From Gimesia benthica (GTDB taxonomy: Bacteria > Planctomycetota > Planctomycetia > Planctomycetales > Planctomycetaceae): a stretch of DNA of 64,000 nucleotides. The notes under the pieces are model-generated. The model had not been told where the DNA came from, made no database searches, and was given only the letters and a program-made list of their open reading frames with translations. Below are positions 17,630-25,246 of the stretch, one piece after another (the stretch's first letter is position 1; every line of letters starts with the position of its first letter). Position numbers and translations under genes: made by a program. The stretch spans positions 6,646,001 through 6,710,000 of the forward strand of contig NZ_CP043930.1 of the NCBI RefSeq assembly GCF_009720525.1. Direction: 5' to 3'.

Positions 17630-17951
17630 GTTCTAATTGTTCGGAAAAAAACGAATTTATCAAAGAATCAGACCACTTCGGTCCGAAAACAGATGTATGA
17701 GGTCATCCATGTACCTCTAGCTGGCTGGAGTATGCAGTCAGCAGGCCGTACAGCTCAGAGTGTTGCGTTGAAATTCAGGGTCTTTGCATTTTAACGGATA
17801 TTCGGGTTTGGGGTCGACCTGAAAACTGAGTCTTTTTTGAACCGTACGTCGACCGTTCCCAATTCCCAGGAATCGACGTCTGTGTTTGTGATGGGCGGTT
17901 CTTCACTTAACTAGTCGCATTATTCGTCGTGGGGTATTCGAACAAGGGGTC
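17630..17951. other. Divergent intergenic region, no gene seen
   Basis: 322 bases between two divergently transcribed secreted-protein genes. Two GTCGACC blocks and a later TCGACGTC occur within about 65 bases (roughly 17812-17880) and could be protein-binding sites. I found no convincing -35/-10 pair and no ORF with support. Confidence 0.4.
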
Positions 17952-19091
17952 ATGATGAAGTACTACTTCCTGGCTTTAGGTACATTGGTTGTTGTCTGTG
18001 TTGGCTGTGCAGCCGACGGACAGCAAGTTATTAAAAAGGGTGAGTATGTTGCTCCACCCGCTGCCATGATGCAGCGGCCGGGGCCAATGGTGGATGGACC
18101 AGGTCCCGGCGTATTGCCGATGCTGGCACCACCACCAGCCAGTGCATTCGCTGCACGGACATCACAGATTCGGTTTGTGGGTCCCGCTGGCATGAAAGTG
18201 GGCTGGCAGGTTGCGGAAGGTTATGCCGAAAACCAGATCACCGCTCCTGGACGTTACAACTTTAACCAGGGGGCAACCTACCGGTTAAAGCTGTCACACA
18301 TTCCGGGCCGCTCAATTCCGGCACTGTATCCGTCACTGCAGGTTTATCCGTCGCATCCGACGACCGATGCTTACCTGTCACACAACAGTATTCCTCTGGA
18401 AATCACTCCGGAAGACCTGGATCAGGTTGAAAGTAACAACTTTGTTACTAAGGTCATCTACCTGCCGGATGAAAAATTCCAGGAACTGGCAATCGCCGGT
18501 GTCGAAACTCTGGTTTCTACCCGTCTTGATCCCGGTGTAGACCCTGTCGCAGAAGCAGATCGTCGCGGTACGATCATGGCTGTCCTGCGGATGGGTAACA
18601 TGGATCTGGAGATGCCCTCCGGTGACGGTGGAAACGAAACAGTATCACAGGTCTCTTACGATGGTGACGCTGGAGCTCACATGGCTCCCATGCCGATCCC
18701 CGGAGATACCATTGGTGTGACTTCCGGTGTCCCGGTTCCGACCATGGTCGGAGGAATGGGAGCACCTGGTCAGCCGGCTTACAACCCGATTGCAGGCATG
18801 GGACCAACTCCCGCCTGGGGTATGCCGATGACCGGTACACCGATCGGATTGCCCGGACCTCCTCACATTCCGCTGGGGGGACCCGCCAGTCTGAAATCAC
18901 ACACCATTCGGAACGTCTCCAAGACCAATCTTCCGAAACCGGTTGATCACTTCCTGATCGATGTCAAACAGGATCCGGCTCCAAGCCTGCCGAAACCTGT
19001 CAAGTACATCCAGTACTCAGAAAGTCATCCGGTACACTCTCCAGGCCAGGTATCGTATCCTCGTACGATGGCTCCCGGCCCGGGATATTAA
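17952..19091 (+). CDS. Secreted lipoprotein with duplicated-family domain A
   Basis: 379 residues. The N-terminus '[18 protein letters not shown]' is a lipoprotein signal with the lipidated Cys in 'VGCA'. After a Pro/Gly/Met-rich linker comes a beta-rich domain (about 75-220, '[15 protein letters not shown]', '[20 protein letters not shown]', '[10 protein letters not shown]', '[11 protein letters not shown]'). The C-terminal ~150 residues are Gly/Pro/Met-rich and likely disordered. The beta domain is clearly related to the protein encoded at 19254. Preceded by AAGGGG six bases before the ATG. Not a named family to me; probably a cell-envelope component. Confidence 0.75.
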   Translation: MMKYYFLALGTLVVVCVGCAADGQQVIKKGEYVAPPAAMMQRPGPMVDGPGPGVLPMLAPPPASAFAARTSQIRFVGPAGMKVGWQVAEGYAENQITAPGRYNFNQGATYRLKLSHIPGRSIPALYPSLQVYPSHPTTDAYLSHNSIPLEITPEDLDQVESNNFVTKVIYLPDEKFQELAIAGVETLVSTRLDPGVDPVAEADRRGTIMAVLRMGNMDLEMPSGDGGNETVSQVSYDGDAGAHMAPMPIPGDTIGVTSGVPVPTMVGGMGAPGQPAYNPIAGMGPTPAWGMPMTGTPIGLPGPPHIPLGGPASLKSHTIRNVSKTNLPKPVDHFLIDVKQDPAPSLPKPVKYIQYSESHPVHSPGQVSYPRTMAPGPGY

Positions 19092-19107
19092 AAGACTCAG
19101 GACCCAC

Positions 19108-19152
19108 GCAGCACTCCCTGTCGCCTTCAGGGAGTGCTGCCCCTTGTCTTTT
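19108..19152 (+). terminator. Intrinsic terminator
   Basis: A perfect 13-bp stem (19108-19120 with 19128-19140), a 7-base loop and a following CCCTTGTCTTTT tract, 17 bases past the stop of the lipoprotein gene. Confidence 0.8.
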
Positions 19153-19253
19153 CGATTGCACTTCTGCTCGACCTGTTTCCTCTCCTGCTTCGCAACCGTC
19201 TTGATTTTTCTCCTGTCATCCTTTCGGACAACTGATTGTAGAAAATTTCTGTT

Positions 19254-19997
19254 ATGACAAGTTTCATTCGACAAAACCGATCACGCTTATTAGCCATGCT
19301 GTTAATGACCATGATCGTTTTTGTCATGGATCTGCAGACCGCCTGGTCGCAGCAGATGGTTGGCGGACGGCAATACAATGTGGGGAACCGGTTCTACCAT
19401 CCCCTCAATCAGCGCACGCCTCCGGGAGTTGCTGGCCAGTGGGCCGCTCTCTCAGGTCAGGTTCAGGAAGGCTATGTTCAGCCGATGCGGGTTTCGCTGC
19501 CCTCCAAAGGAACTGTCACTTTCTATGTGAATGGTCCCGAGCAGACGATTCGGAAAGCATCACCTGCTCCGATTGGCTTTGCCGTCGGTTATGTCTATCG
19601 CGTTAAAATCAGCGACATGCCTGAATTTCCGGGTGTCGAGCTGTATCCGACGATTGAACTCATCGATCGCCTGCATCCACCAGCGGGACTGGCAGAACAG
19701 TATCCCGTGCCGGTGAGCATTACCGAAGAAGATATCGAACTGGTCATGTCTGGTAGAATGGTTTCCAAGGTTGTGTACCTGGAACGTCCCCAGACTGCGG
19801 TTCCAGCGACTTATCAGAAACAGCCGACACAATCGATCTCAGCGCAGAAGAATCTGATCGCCGAGGCCGATCTGTTAGGGCGTCCGATGTTGATCTTACG
19901 AATTGGCGGCCGACTGCCTTCAACGCGTGGTGAAGATCCCGCGTTTTATGGTGGAGCTCCTGTAGTCGAATTACAGGCTCCGGCTGACCAGAACTGA
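19254..19997 (+). CDS. Secreted protein, paralogue of the 17952 lipoprotein
   Basis: 247 residues with a signal peptide ('LLAMLLMTMIVFVMDLQTAWSQ', about 14-33) but no lipobox. The mature domain runs in parallel with the upstream lipoprotein: 'VYRVKISDMPEFPGVELYPTI', then 'VSITEEDIELVMSGRMVSKV' and 'LGRPMLILRIGG' match the same blocks there. The two genes therefore come from a duplication, one product lipid-anchored and the other soluble or otherwise attached. A terminator lies between them, so they can be expressed separately. The next gene starts 25 bases after its stop. Function unknown. Confidence 0.72.
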   Translation: MTSFIRQNRSRLLAMLLMTMIVFVMDLQTAWSQQMVGGRQYNVGNRFYHPLNQRTPPGVAGQWAALSGQVQEGYVQPMRVSLPSKGTVTFYVNGPEQTIRKASPAPIGFAVGYVYRVKISDMPEFPGVELYPTIELIDRLHPPAGLAEQYPVPVSITEEDIELVMSGRMVSKVVYLERPQTAVPATYQKQPTQSISAQKNLIAEADLLGRPMLILRIGGRLPSTRGEDPAFYGGAPVVELQAPADQN

Positions 19998-20022
19998 GAA
20001 TGGTGTAAGTGAAGGAAATCCC

Positions 20023-21321
20023 GTGTTGAATCTGTCGTACCGAAAATTGAGAGGAGCATCGCGAGTGCAGCGTGTCTGCTCTGCGGCTGCGATGATACTG
20101 CTGAGTGTCAGTAGCGGGTGTTCCAGTCTGTCACCTGTCACAGGATCGCTCCCCTGGAGCAAACAGACCGCTTCACCCATCGATCAGCAGCCTCCTGCCA
20201 TTCAGCATGCCGACTTTGATGCCAATGTCGGAGCGGCTCGTCTTTCCGCGCCTGCGAAACAGCCTGCAGCTGCCTCACCGATTCAACAGGTCGCTTATCA
20301 GCAACCGATGCCTGCTGCCTGTCCTCCGCGTCCCGCATACTGCGAGTTCTCAGCTGCGGTTCAGCGAGATTATACACTGCCCGCCGGCAGCGACCCTGAA
20401 ATGGTCAGAATGTACCCCGACGAATATCTGTTCGACGGCGGTGATCGCGAAAACCCCGTCCATTATGATGACTACAGCCGCCTGGGACTGGATACCGAAG
20501 ATACCATCGTGGAATACCAGACCCACAAAGGCAATCACGAAGTCAAGAAATCAAACCGGGTCGCGGTCTACGCACCCCGTTTCGCTGCGATTCGCACCGC
20601 GAGCACTCCTCTGTCCGGAACTTCAATCGATGCTCTGGCCACCACGGAAGATACCGTTAAAGGCGTCGGCATCGATGCTCGGACTGTGATCTCTCAGCAC
20701 AAACAACGTGAGCAGCTCGAAGGCATCCGCATGCGTTCCCGCGCCAGTGGCGTCGAAACCGAACAACAGCAGGGTGCTGTGGGACAGACAGCTTTACTGG
20801 GCGGTCATACCAAGCTGACCAACCTCTACCAGGATACAGGCACCGAAACCACAGGACAGTTTGAACAGTCGGACGAAGCACGCATTGCTTACCAGGTTCA
20901 GGCCGCAGCTATCTGGTCTCGAGCTCAGTTCCCTGTCATCGCGATTCGCTCCCAGTCGGCTCACTCTTCGAAGAGTGCCGTCAAGCCGGAAGAATACGTT
21001 GGCATCGAAGACAAACGTAAAACCGAAGGTAATCTTCAACTCATCAAAATGGCTGACAAGAAAAATGCCAAGCCGGGTGACGAGATCCTGTTTACCATCA
21101 AATATGAAAACGTGGGTGACTTCGATGTCGAAGGCATCAAGATCGTCGACAACCTGACACCGCGTCTGGAATACATCGAAGACAGTGCCACCTCAGACAG
21201 AGCAGGGCGGCTCATCGTCGAAGACAATCAGGAAGGCAGCCTCATCCTGACCTTCGAAGTCGATGAAACAGTCAAAGGACATACCGGAGGTGTCGTCACC
21301 TTCAAGGCTCGGGTTCGCTAA
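20023..21321 (+). CDS. Lipoprotein with C-terminal DUF11 domain
   Basis: 432 residues from GTG at 20023, preceded by GAAGGAAAT. The start region ends in 'LLSVSSGCSSL', a lipobox with Cys32. The middle (about 100-330) has no family I recognise. The last ~110 residues form a DUF11 beta-sandwich ('LQLIKMADKKNAKPGDEILFTI', 'VDNLTPRLEYIEDSA'), a repeat domain of bacterial surface proteins. The gene follows the secreted paralogue by 25 bases, so the two are likely an operon. Probably an envelope structural protein. Confidence 0.75.
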   Translation: MLNLSYRKLRGASRVQRVCSAAAMILLSVSSGCSSLSPVTGSLPWSKQTASPIDQQPPAIQHADFDANVGAARLSAPAKQPAAASPIQQVAYQQPMPAACPPRPAYCEFSAAVQRDYTLPAGSDPEMVRMYPDEYLFDGGDRENPVHYDDYSRLGLDTEDTIVEYQTHKGNHEVKKSNRVAVYAPRFAAIRTASTPLSGTSIDALATTEDTVKGVGIDARTVISQHKQREQLEGIRMRSRASGVETEQQQGAVGQTALLGGHTKLTNLYQDTGTETTGQFEQSDEARIAYQVQAAAIWSRAQFPVIAIRSQSAHSSKSAVKPEEYVGIEDKRKTEGNLQLIKMADKKNAKPGDEILFTIKYENVGDFDVEGIKIVDNLTPRLEYIEDSATSDRAGRLIVEDNQEGSLILTFEVDETVKGHTGGVVTFKARVR

Positions 21322-21364
21322 ACCTGAACCGGTAACAATACCCTAAGTGGATTCCCGCGAATCC

Positions 21365-21399
21365 AAAGCCCGCTTGGCAATTTGTCGAGCGGGCTTTTT
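21365..21399 (+). terminator. Intrinsic terminator
   Basis: AAAGCCCGCT/AGCGGGCTTT (10 bp, 21365-21374 with 21388-21397) with a 13-base loop and a T-run, 44 bases after the DUF11 gene. Confidence 0.8.
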
Positions 21400-21795
21400 C
21401 TTTGGTTACATCGCCAACCCTCTGCTGCCGCTTATCAGGGCAGAGCGTGCGCCCACCACAGGCAGAGTGCCATCGGCCGTGTGTTTCAATTTACTACAGA
21501 GTGAGGTATTTTACTGCACCTTTTTGCGACTCCCGAATTTAACAGTTTCTTTAAATAAGTGATTGGCGAGTTGCTAAGTGATTATTTGACAGTTCTTTAT
21601 GGTTAGTGTTCTTTATGTGGCGATCCGATCACGTCGCCGGGATTCCGGGGCTCGCTGATTGGCACATGAATTGCCAGAGTATGCTTGCGTCAAGCATCTG
21701 AAACGTAATGCAGCACCCGGGACTTTGTTGTTCTCTTACATATTTTATTCTTCTGCTGCTGCGTTTCCTGTCCCTTTCATAAGGATGAGTACAAG
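21400..21795. other. Intergenic region upstream of the STAS gene, no gene seen
   Basis: About 400 bases. An AT-rich part near 21570-21620 contains TTGACA and a directly repeated GTTCTTTATG; no well-spaced -10 box follows, so a promoter is only suspected. AAGGA at 21781 is the ribosome-binding site of the STAS gene. Confidence 0.4.
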
Positions 21796-22131
21796 ATGAC
21801 GGTTCAACAGGGAGGCATACTCCAGGTTTACCATGCCGGTCCACTCTGTGTGGCAGGGTTTGGCGGGAAGGATATCCTTGATACGTTCAGCGTCAAAGAT
21901 ATTCGAGATGAATTGCTGGAACTGGTCAAAGAAAATCAGTGTGAAACACTGGCTCTCGACCTCACCGGCGTCAAATTGATTCCGAGCGGCATGCTCGGGC
22001 TGCTGGCTTCCATGCGAGATCTCAACATCGACATCCATTTGTATAACCCCTCGGAAGATATCCGCGAGGTCCTGGAAATCACCAGGCTGAACCAGTTCAT
22101 GCATCTGCATGATGTCGAAATCCCTTACTGA
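21796..22131 (+). CDS. STAS-domain protein (anti-anti-sigma factor-like)
   Basis: 111 residues forming a single STAS domain. The phosphorylation-loop region reads 'ALDLTGVKLIPSGMLGLLAS', with the conserved Ser following a Pro near residue 76, as in SpoIIAA/RsbV proteins that are phosphorylated by anti-sigma kinases. No kinase, phosphatase or sigma factor gene is next to it, so partners must be elsewhere. Monocistronic, with its own strong terminator. Confidence 0.85.
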   Translation: MTVQQGGILQVYHAGPLCVAGFGGKDILDTFSVKDIRDELLELVKENQCETLALDLTGVKLIPSGMLGLLASMRDLNIDIHLYNPSEDIREVLEITRLNQFMHLHDVEIPY

Positions 22132-22155
22132 TTTTTTCTACCATTCGAAGTCATT

Positions 22156-22191
22156 AGCGAAGGTCAACTCCGGTTGGCCTTCGCTTTTTTT
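22156..22191 (+). terminator. Intrinsic terminator of the STAS gene
   Basis: A 13-bp stem with one G:U pair (AGCGAAGG...CCTTCGCT outer arms) and a T7 run, 25 bases after the stop codon. Confidence 0.88.
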
Positions 22192-22637
22192 ATTGTCCCC
22201 GTCACCGCTGACGCGAAACGTCCCTCCCGTGACACAGACGACACATTCATGCCCGCCTGTCGATCTGCTTCCCTGAAAATCACCTGCACGCAACTGAACA
22301 GACTGGACTTGATCGACGCTCCCAGAATCCTATTCTTGTGCAATTGTGCTTCGCGCGCGAGGCGGACGATGCGTGCACCGGAACACAACGCACTAATAAC
22401 ACAACAGCACCTGAATCAACGTCGATTTTCACTACATCTGCACTGGAATAAAAAACACCGGTTCCCCATGTCTCGTAAAATCTCAAATCATTTCGGAGCA
22501 CCTTCAGAGCATTTCGCAGCACATTCGCCAGCAACTCACACGATTTCACAGTCCCCCCCATAGCACAATCTCCGCTTGACCCAGCGACGCCCTTTCTCAA
22601 AATACAATCCAAACATAACGGTCCTCAATAAAACTGA

Positions 22638-22662
22638 GCGGCAAGGCGCTAGCCGCCGGTAA
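22638..22662 (+). repeat. Intergenic repeat family, copy 1
   Basis: A 25-base motif (CGGCAAGGCGCTAGCCGCCGG core) that can form nested stems. The same pattern GAGC.GCA.GGCG.TA.CC.CCGGT, followed by GACGAG a few bases later, recurs at 24177-24211 on the other side of the beta-lactamase-like gene. Confidence 0.55.
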
Positions 22663-22721
22663 TCAGTCCTGACGAGTAATAGAATCAGGTATCATTATTT
22701 ATCCACTCACAAAAAAAGGGT

Positions 22722-22743
22722 GGCCCCGAATGTAATTCGGGCC
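22722..22743. repeat. Imperfect palindrome in gene-poor region
   Basis: GGCCCCGAAT and ATTCGGGCC (one extra C on the left arm) are separated by GTA and followed by GAGCGCAGCGAGCAGG. Looks like part of a REP-type repeat. Confidence 0.4.
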
Positions 22744-23036
22744 GAGCGCAGCGAGCAGGAAACCGACTGTACGAACCACAAAAATATTCACAGCAATCCT
22801 ACCCATGAACACAACAAACTCAGGTATCCACAAAACACGAAAACTCCAACCCAGCAATCTTACGAATCGCCACCCACCACGCGACCTGAAAACCGAACAC
22901 CTGGTGCACAACCACACGAACTCCCTTTATGAGGGACAATTCGCAACCGACCGGGTATATTAGGCGTAGTGCGTCTCCCGAACTCCGTTCCGGACACACT
23001 CCCGCAGCAACCCATACAGCAGGAAATAAAATCCAG

Positions 23037-24152
23037 ATGTCCCGCATTCATCCCGCACGTTGGCAGACCGTCGTACAACTCGTCGACCAGTATTGTGAAT
23101 CCGGTCAGGTTCCCGCGATCGCCTTACAGGTCATGACCGGTGAAACCACGTGTCACTATTGCCAGGGGCGACAGCACGTCGAAGATGACAACGGCACCCT
23201 GCGTGACGATGCGATTTTCCTGGTGGCCTCCATCACCAAACCCATCGTCGTGCTCGGCGTGCTCAAGCTGCTCGAACAGGGGGAACTGCTGCTCAACGAC
23301 CGTGTGAAACAATACATCCCTGAATTCGGTTGTGCCGGCAAACACGGAATTACGATCCGAAATCTGATGACACACACTTCAGGCCTGCCGGACATGTTGC
23401 CCAATAATCGCGAACTGAGATCAGCCCAGGCCCCGCTGTCCGAATTCGTCAGACAGATTTGTGAACTGACGCCCGACGAACCACCTGGCCGGATCGTGCA
23501 GTATCAAAGTACCGGCATCGCGATTCTCGGCGAACTGATCCAACGCATCACAGGCAAGTCGGCTCCCCAGTATCTGCAGGACGAACTCTTCCAGCCGCTG
23601 GAGATGCACGACACCGCCCTGGGCGTTCCCCCCGCATGGTCTGAGGGAGACGCGGCCCGCCTGGAGCGCATCGTCGAAATCCATGTGCCCCCGGAATTGA
23701 ATGTGGAGCCCCACTGGGACTGGAACAGTCCCTACTGGCGTGGCTTTGGTGCTCCCTGGGGCGGACTCTTTACTACCCCCACAGACCTGGGAAAGCTGGT
23801 CGATATGCTGCAGCAGCAGGGACTGGCTCTGGATCAGCGCCTCTTCTCCGCACAGACAATCCGCCAGGCAACCCGTGACCAGCTGCCTGAAATTCCCGGC
23901 CTCTCGGAAACCGCCCGCCAGGGAAAAGGCTGGGGACTGGGCTGGCAGATCGTCACCCGGGCCAAAAGCGATTACTACGGCGATCTTCTCTCTGACCAGG
24001 CATATGGACACGGCGGCGCAACGGGAACAGTCCTCTGGATCGATCCTCAACTCGACGCCGCCGCCATCATCCTGACCACGGAACCCCAGGAACCACACGG
24101 CCGGTACCTGGCCCGCTTGAGCAACGCCATCGTAGCCGCCATCGAAGTGTAG
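23037..24152 (+). CDS. Serine beta-lactamase/D-alanyl-D-alanine carboxypeptidase-family hydrolase
   Basis: 371 residues from ATG at 23037. A longer in-frame reading from 22929 enters the low-complexity region and lacks a ribosome-binding site, whereas AGGAAATA precedes this ATG. The active-site S-x-x-K is 'SITK' (Ser65, Lys68), the Y-x-N/S-type motif is 'YQS' near residue 160, and the third motif is 'GHGGATG' near 325. There is no signal peptide, so it is probably a cytosolic esterase or peptidase of the class C/EstB group rather than an antibiotic-resistance enzyme. Single gene. Confidence 0.85.
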   Translation: MSRIHPARWQTVVQLVDQYCESGQVPAIALQVMTGETTCHYCQGRQHVEDDNGTLRDDAIFLVASITKPIVVLGVLKLLEQGELLLNDRVKQYIPEFGCAGKHGITIRNLMTHTSGLPDMLPNNRELRSAQAPLSEFVRQICELTPDEPPGRIVQYQSTGIAILGELIQRITGKSAPQYLQDELFQPLEMHDTALGVPPAWSEGDAARLERIVEIHVPPELNVEPHWDWNSPYWRGFGAPWGGLFTTPTDLGKLVDMLQQQGLALDQRLFSAQTIRQATRDQLPEIPGLSETARQGKGWGLGWQIVTRAKSDYYGDLLSDQAYGHGGATGTVLWIDPQLDAAAIILTTEPQEPHGRYLARLSNAIVAAIEV

Positions 24153-24180
24153 TTATTCGCTCTGTCAGTGTTGCTCATGA

Positions 24181-24205
24181 GCCGCAGGGCGTTAACCCCG
24201 GTTGA
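24181..24205 (+). repeat. Intergenic repeat family, copy 2
   Basis: Motif GCCGCAGGGCGTTAACCCCGG and flanks match copy 1 (22638-22662) at most positions, including the upstream GAGC and the downstream GACGAG. It lies 28 bases after the beta-lactamase-like gene. Confidence 0.55.
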
Positions 24206-24343
24206 GACGAGTTTGATATATAGCATCCGAATTAAGAAACACTGACTGGCCCCGATTCCGCTCTAAACATGATATATTTCCTCAGTTGAATATAGATCTT
24301 TGATGAACACGACTTCGCTGATGCCACTCTGTCTGCATTATTG

Positions 24344-24373
24344 TTGATTTGCCGAATTTATTCACGGTATAAT
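24344..24373 (+). promoter_or_regulatory. Putative sigma70 promoter of plsC
   Basis: TTGATT (24344-24349), an 18-base spacer and a perfect TATAAT (24368-24373), about 64 bases before the plsC start codon. Confidence 0.55.
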
Positions 24374-24436
24374 CAAGATCCTCAAACCTGATATCGTATC
24401 TGAACTTCCCGCACACTTTTCAATTTATGATTCTCA

Positions 24437-25246
24437 ATGAGCGCTGAAACAGCCGGTGTTCTGGCACTGGTCATATATCTGTTGATGCTCCTGGCAGTGG
24501 TCGTCTACCAGGCGGTAAAACTGCCCGACGGCTGGCGTGCCTGGATTCTGTTCGCGATTACCCGCGTGTATGCGCCCGGGCTCTGGAAGATTAAACGCAA
24601 TCAGCGCTGCCCCTTTCCCGGCGATTCCGCAGGCATCATCATTGCCAATCATCGCAGTCCCGCTGATCCGATCATTCTCTGGTACAATTCACACCTCGGG
24701 AATCCACAGAAAAAAATGCGCTGCATCAGCTTCCTGATGGCGCGGGAGTATTACGAGCGACCGGGCCTGGTCGGCTGGATCTCGCGTGCCATGCATTCGA
24801 TTCCCGTGGAACGCAATGGGAAGGATGTGGCTCCCGTCCGGGAGGCCTTGCGCAAACTCAAACAGGGTGATCTGATTGGTGTCTTCCCCGAAGGGGGCAT
24901 TCAGGAGGGGCGATCGATCAAACATGCGAATTCCGGCATCGCTTTTCTGGCGCTCCGTTCTCAGGCACCCGTCTACCCGGTGTATATCAACAATTCACCC
25001 GGCGGTAAAAACATGGTGGAACCCTTTTACTCTCCCGCTGAGACGTCAATCACTTACGGCGAACCAATCGATCTATCCGCGTACTACGACCTCAAGCATA
25101 CGAAGGAGATCCTCGAAGAAGTGACCACGCTCATGATGTGGAAACTGGCAGAACTCGGAGACACCGAATATCTAGGTGCCCCGCGTCCTGACGAGCAGGC
25201 AGGGCTCATCCCCATGTCAGAAGATCATCGTCGAACGGCGAACTGA
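24437..25246 (+). CDS. plsC: 1-acyl-sn-glycerol-3-phosphate acyltransferase
   Basis: 269 residues. It has an N-terminal membrane helix (about 6-28), the catalytic H-x4-D box 'NHRSPADP' (His72, Asp77), the substrate-binding block 'FPEGGIQEG' near residues 154-162 and the later 'APVYPVYI'. It transfers an acyl chain to lysophosphatidic acid to make phosphatidic acid at the inner membrane. The last 41 bases overlap the 3' end of the convergent surface-protein gene, so the two coding regions share sequence on opposite strands. Confidence 0.88.
   Translation: MSAETAGVLALVIYLLMLLAVVVYQAVKLPDGWRAWILFAITRVYAPGLWKIKRNQRCPFPGDSAGIIIANHRSPADPIILWYNSHLGNPQKKMRCISFLMAREYYERPGLVGWISRAMHSIPVERNGKDVAPVREALRKLKQGDLIGVFPEGGIQEGRSIKHANSGIAFLALRSQAPVYPVYINNSPGGKNMVEPFYSPAETSITYGEPIDLSAYYDLKHTKEILEEVTTLMMWKLAELGDTEYLGAPRPDEQAGLIPMSEDHRRTAN

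Larger units (their letters stand above)
22192..23036. other. Gene-poor, repeat-bearing region
   Basis: 845 bases with no credible gene. It holds a hairpin-forming repeat copy (22638-22662) and an inverted repeat (22722-22743). From about 22745 to 22930 the plus strand is strongly A/C-rich and G-poor. Open frames here change composition with the skew rather than show codon bias. It probably consists of degenerated or repetitive intergenic DNA. Confidence 0.5.

Noticed and set aside
22174..22563. Open plus-strand frame after the STAS terminator
   Set aside because: Begins inside the terminator T-run, has no ribosome-binding site, and its composition (Cys/His/Arg-rich, random order) shows no protein character.
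22699..22917. Open minus-strand frame in the skewed region
   Set aside because: Follows the G/T skew of the strand (many Val, Gly, Phe, Trp) rather than codon bias; overlaps a likely repeat element.
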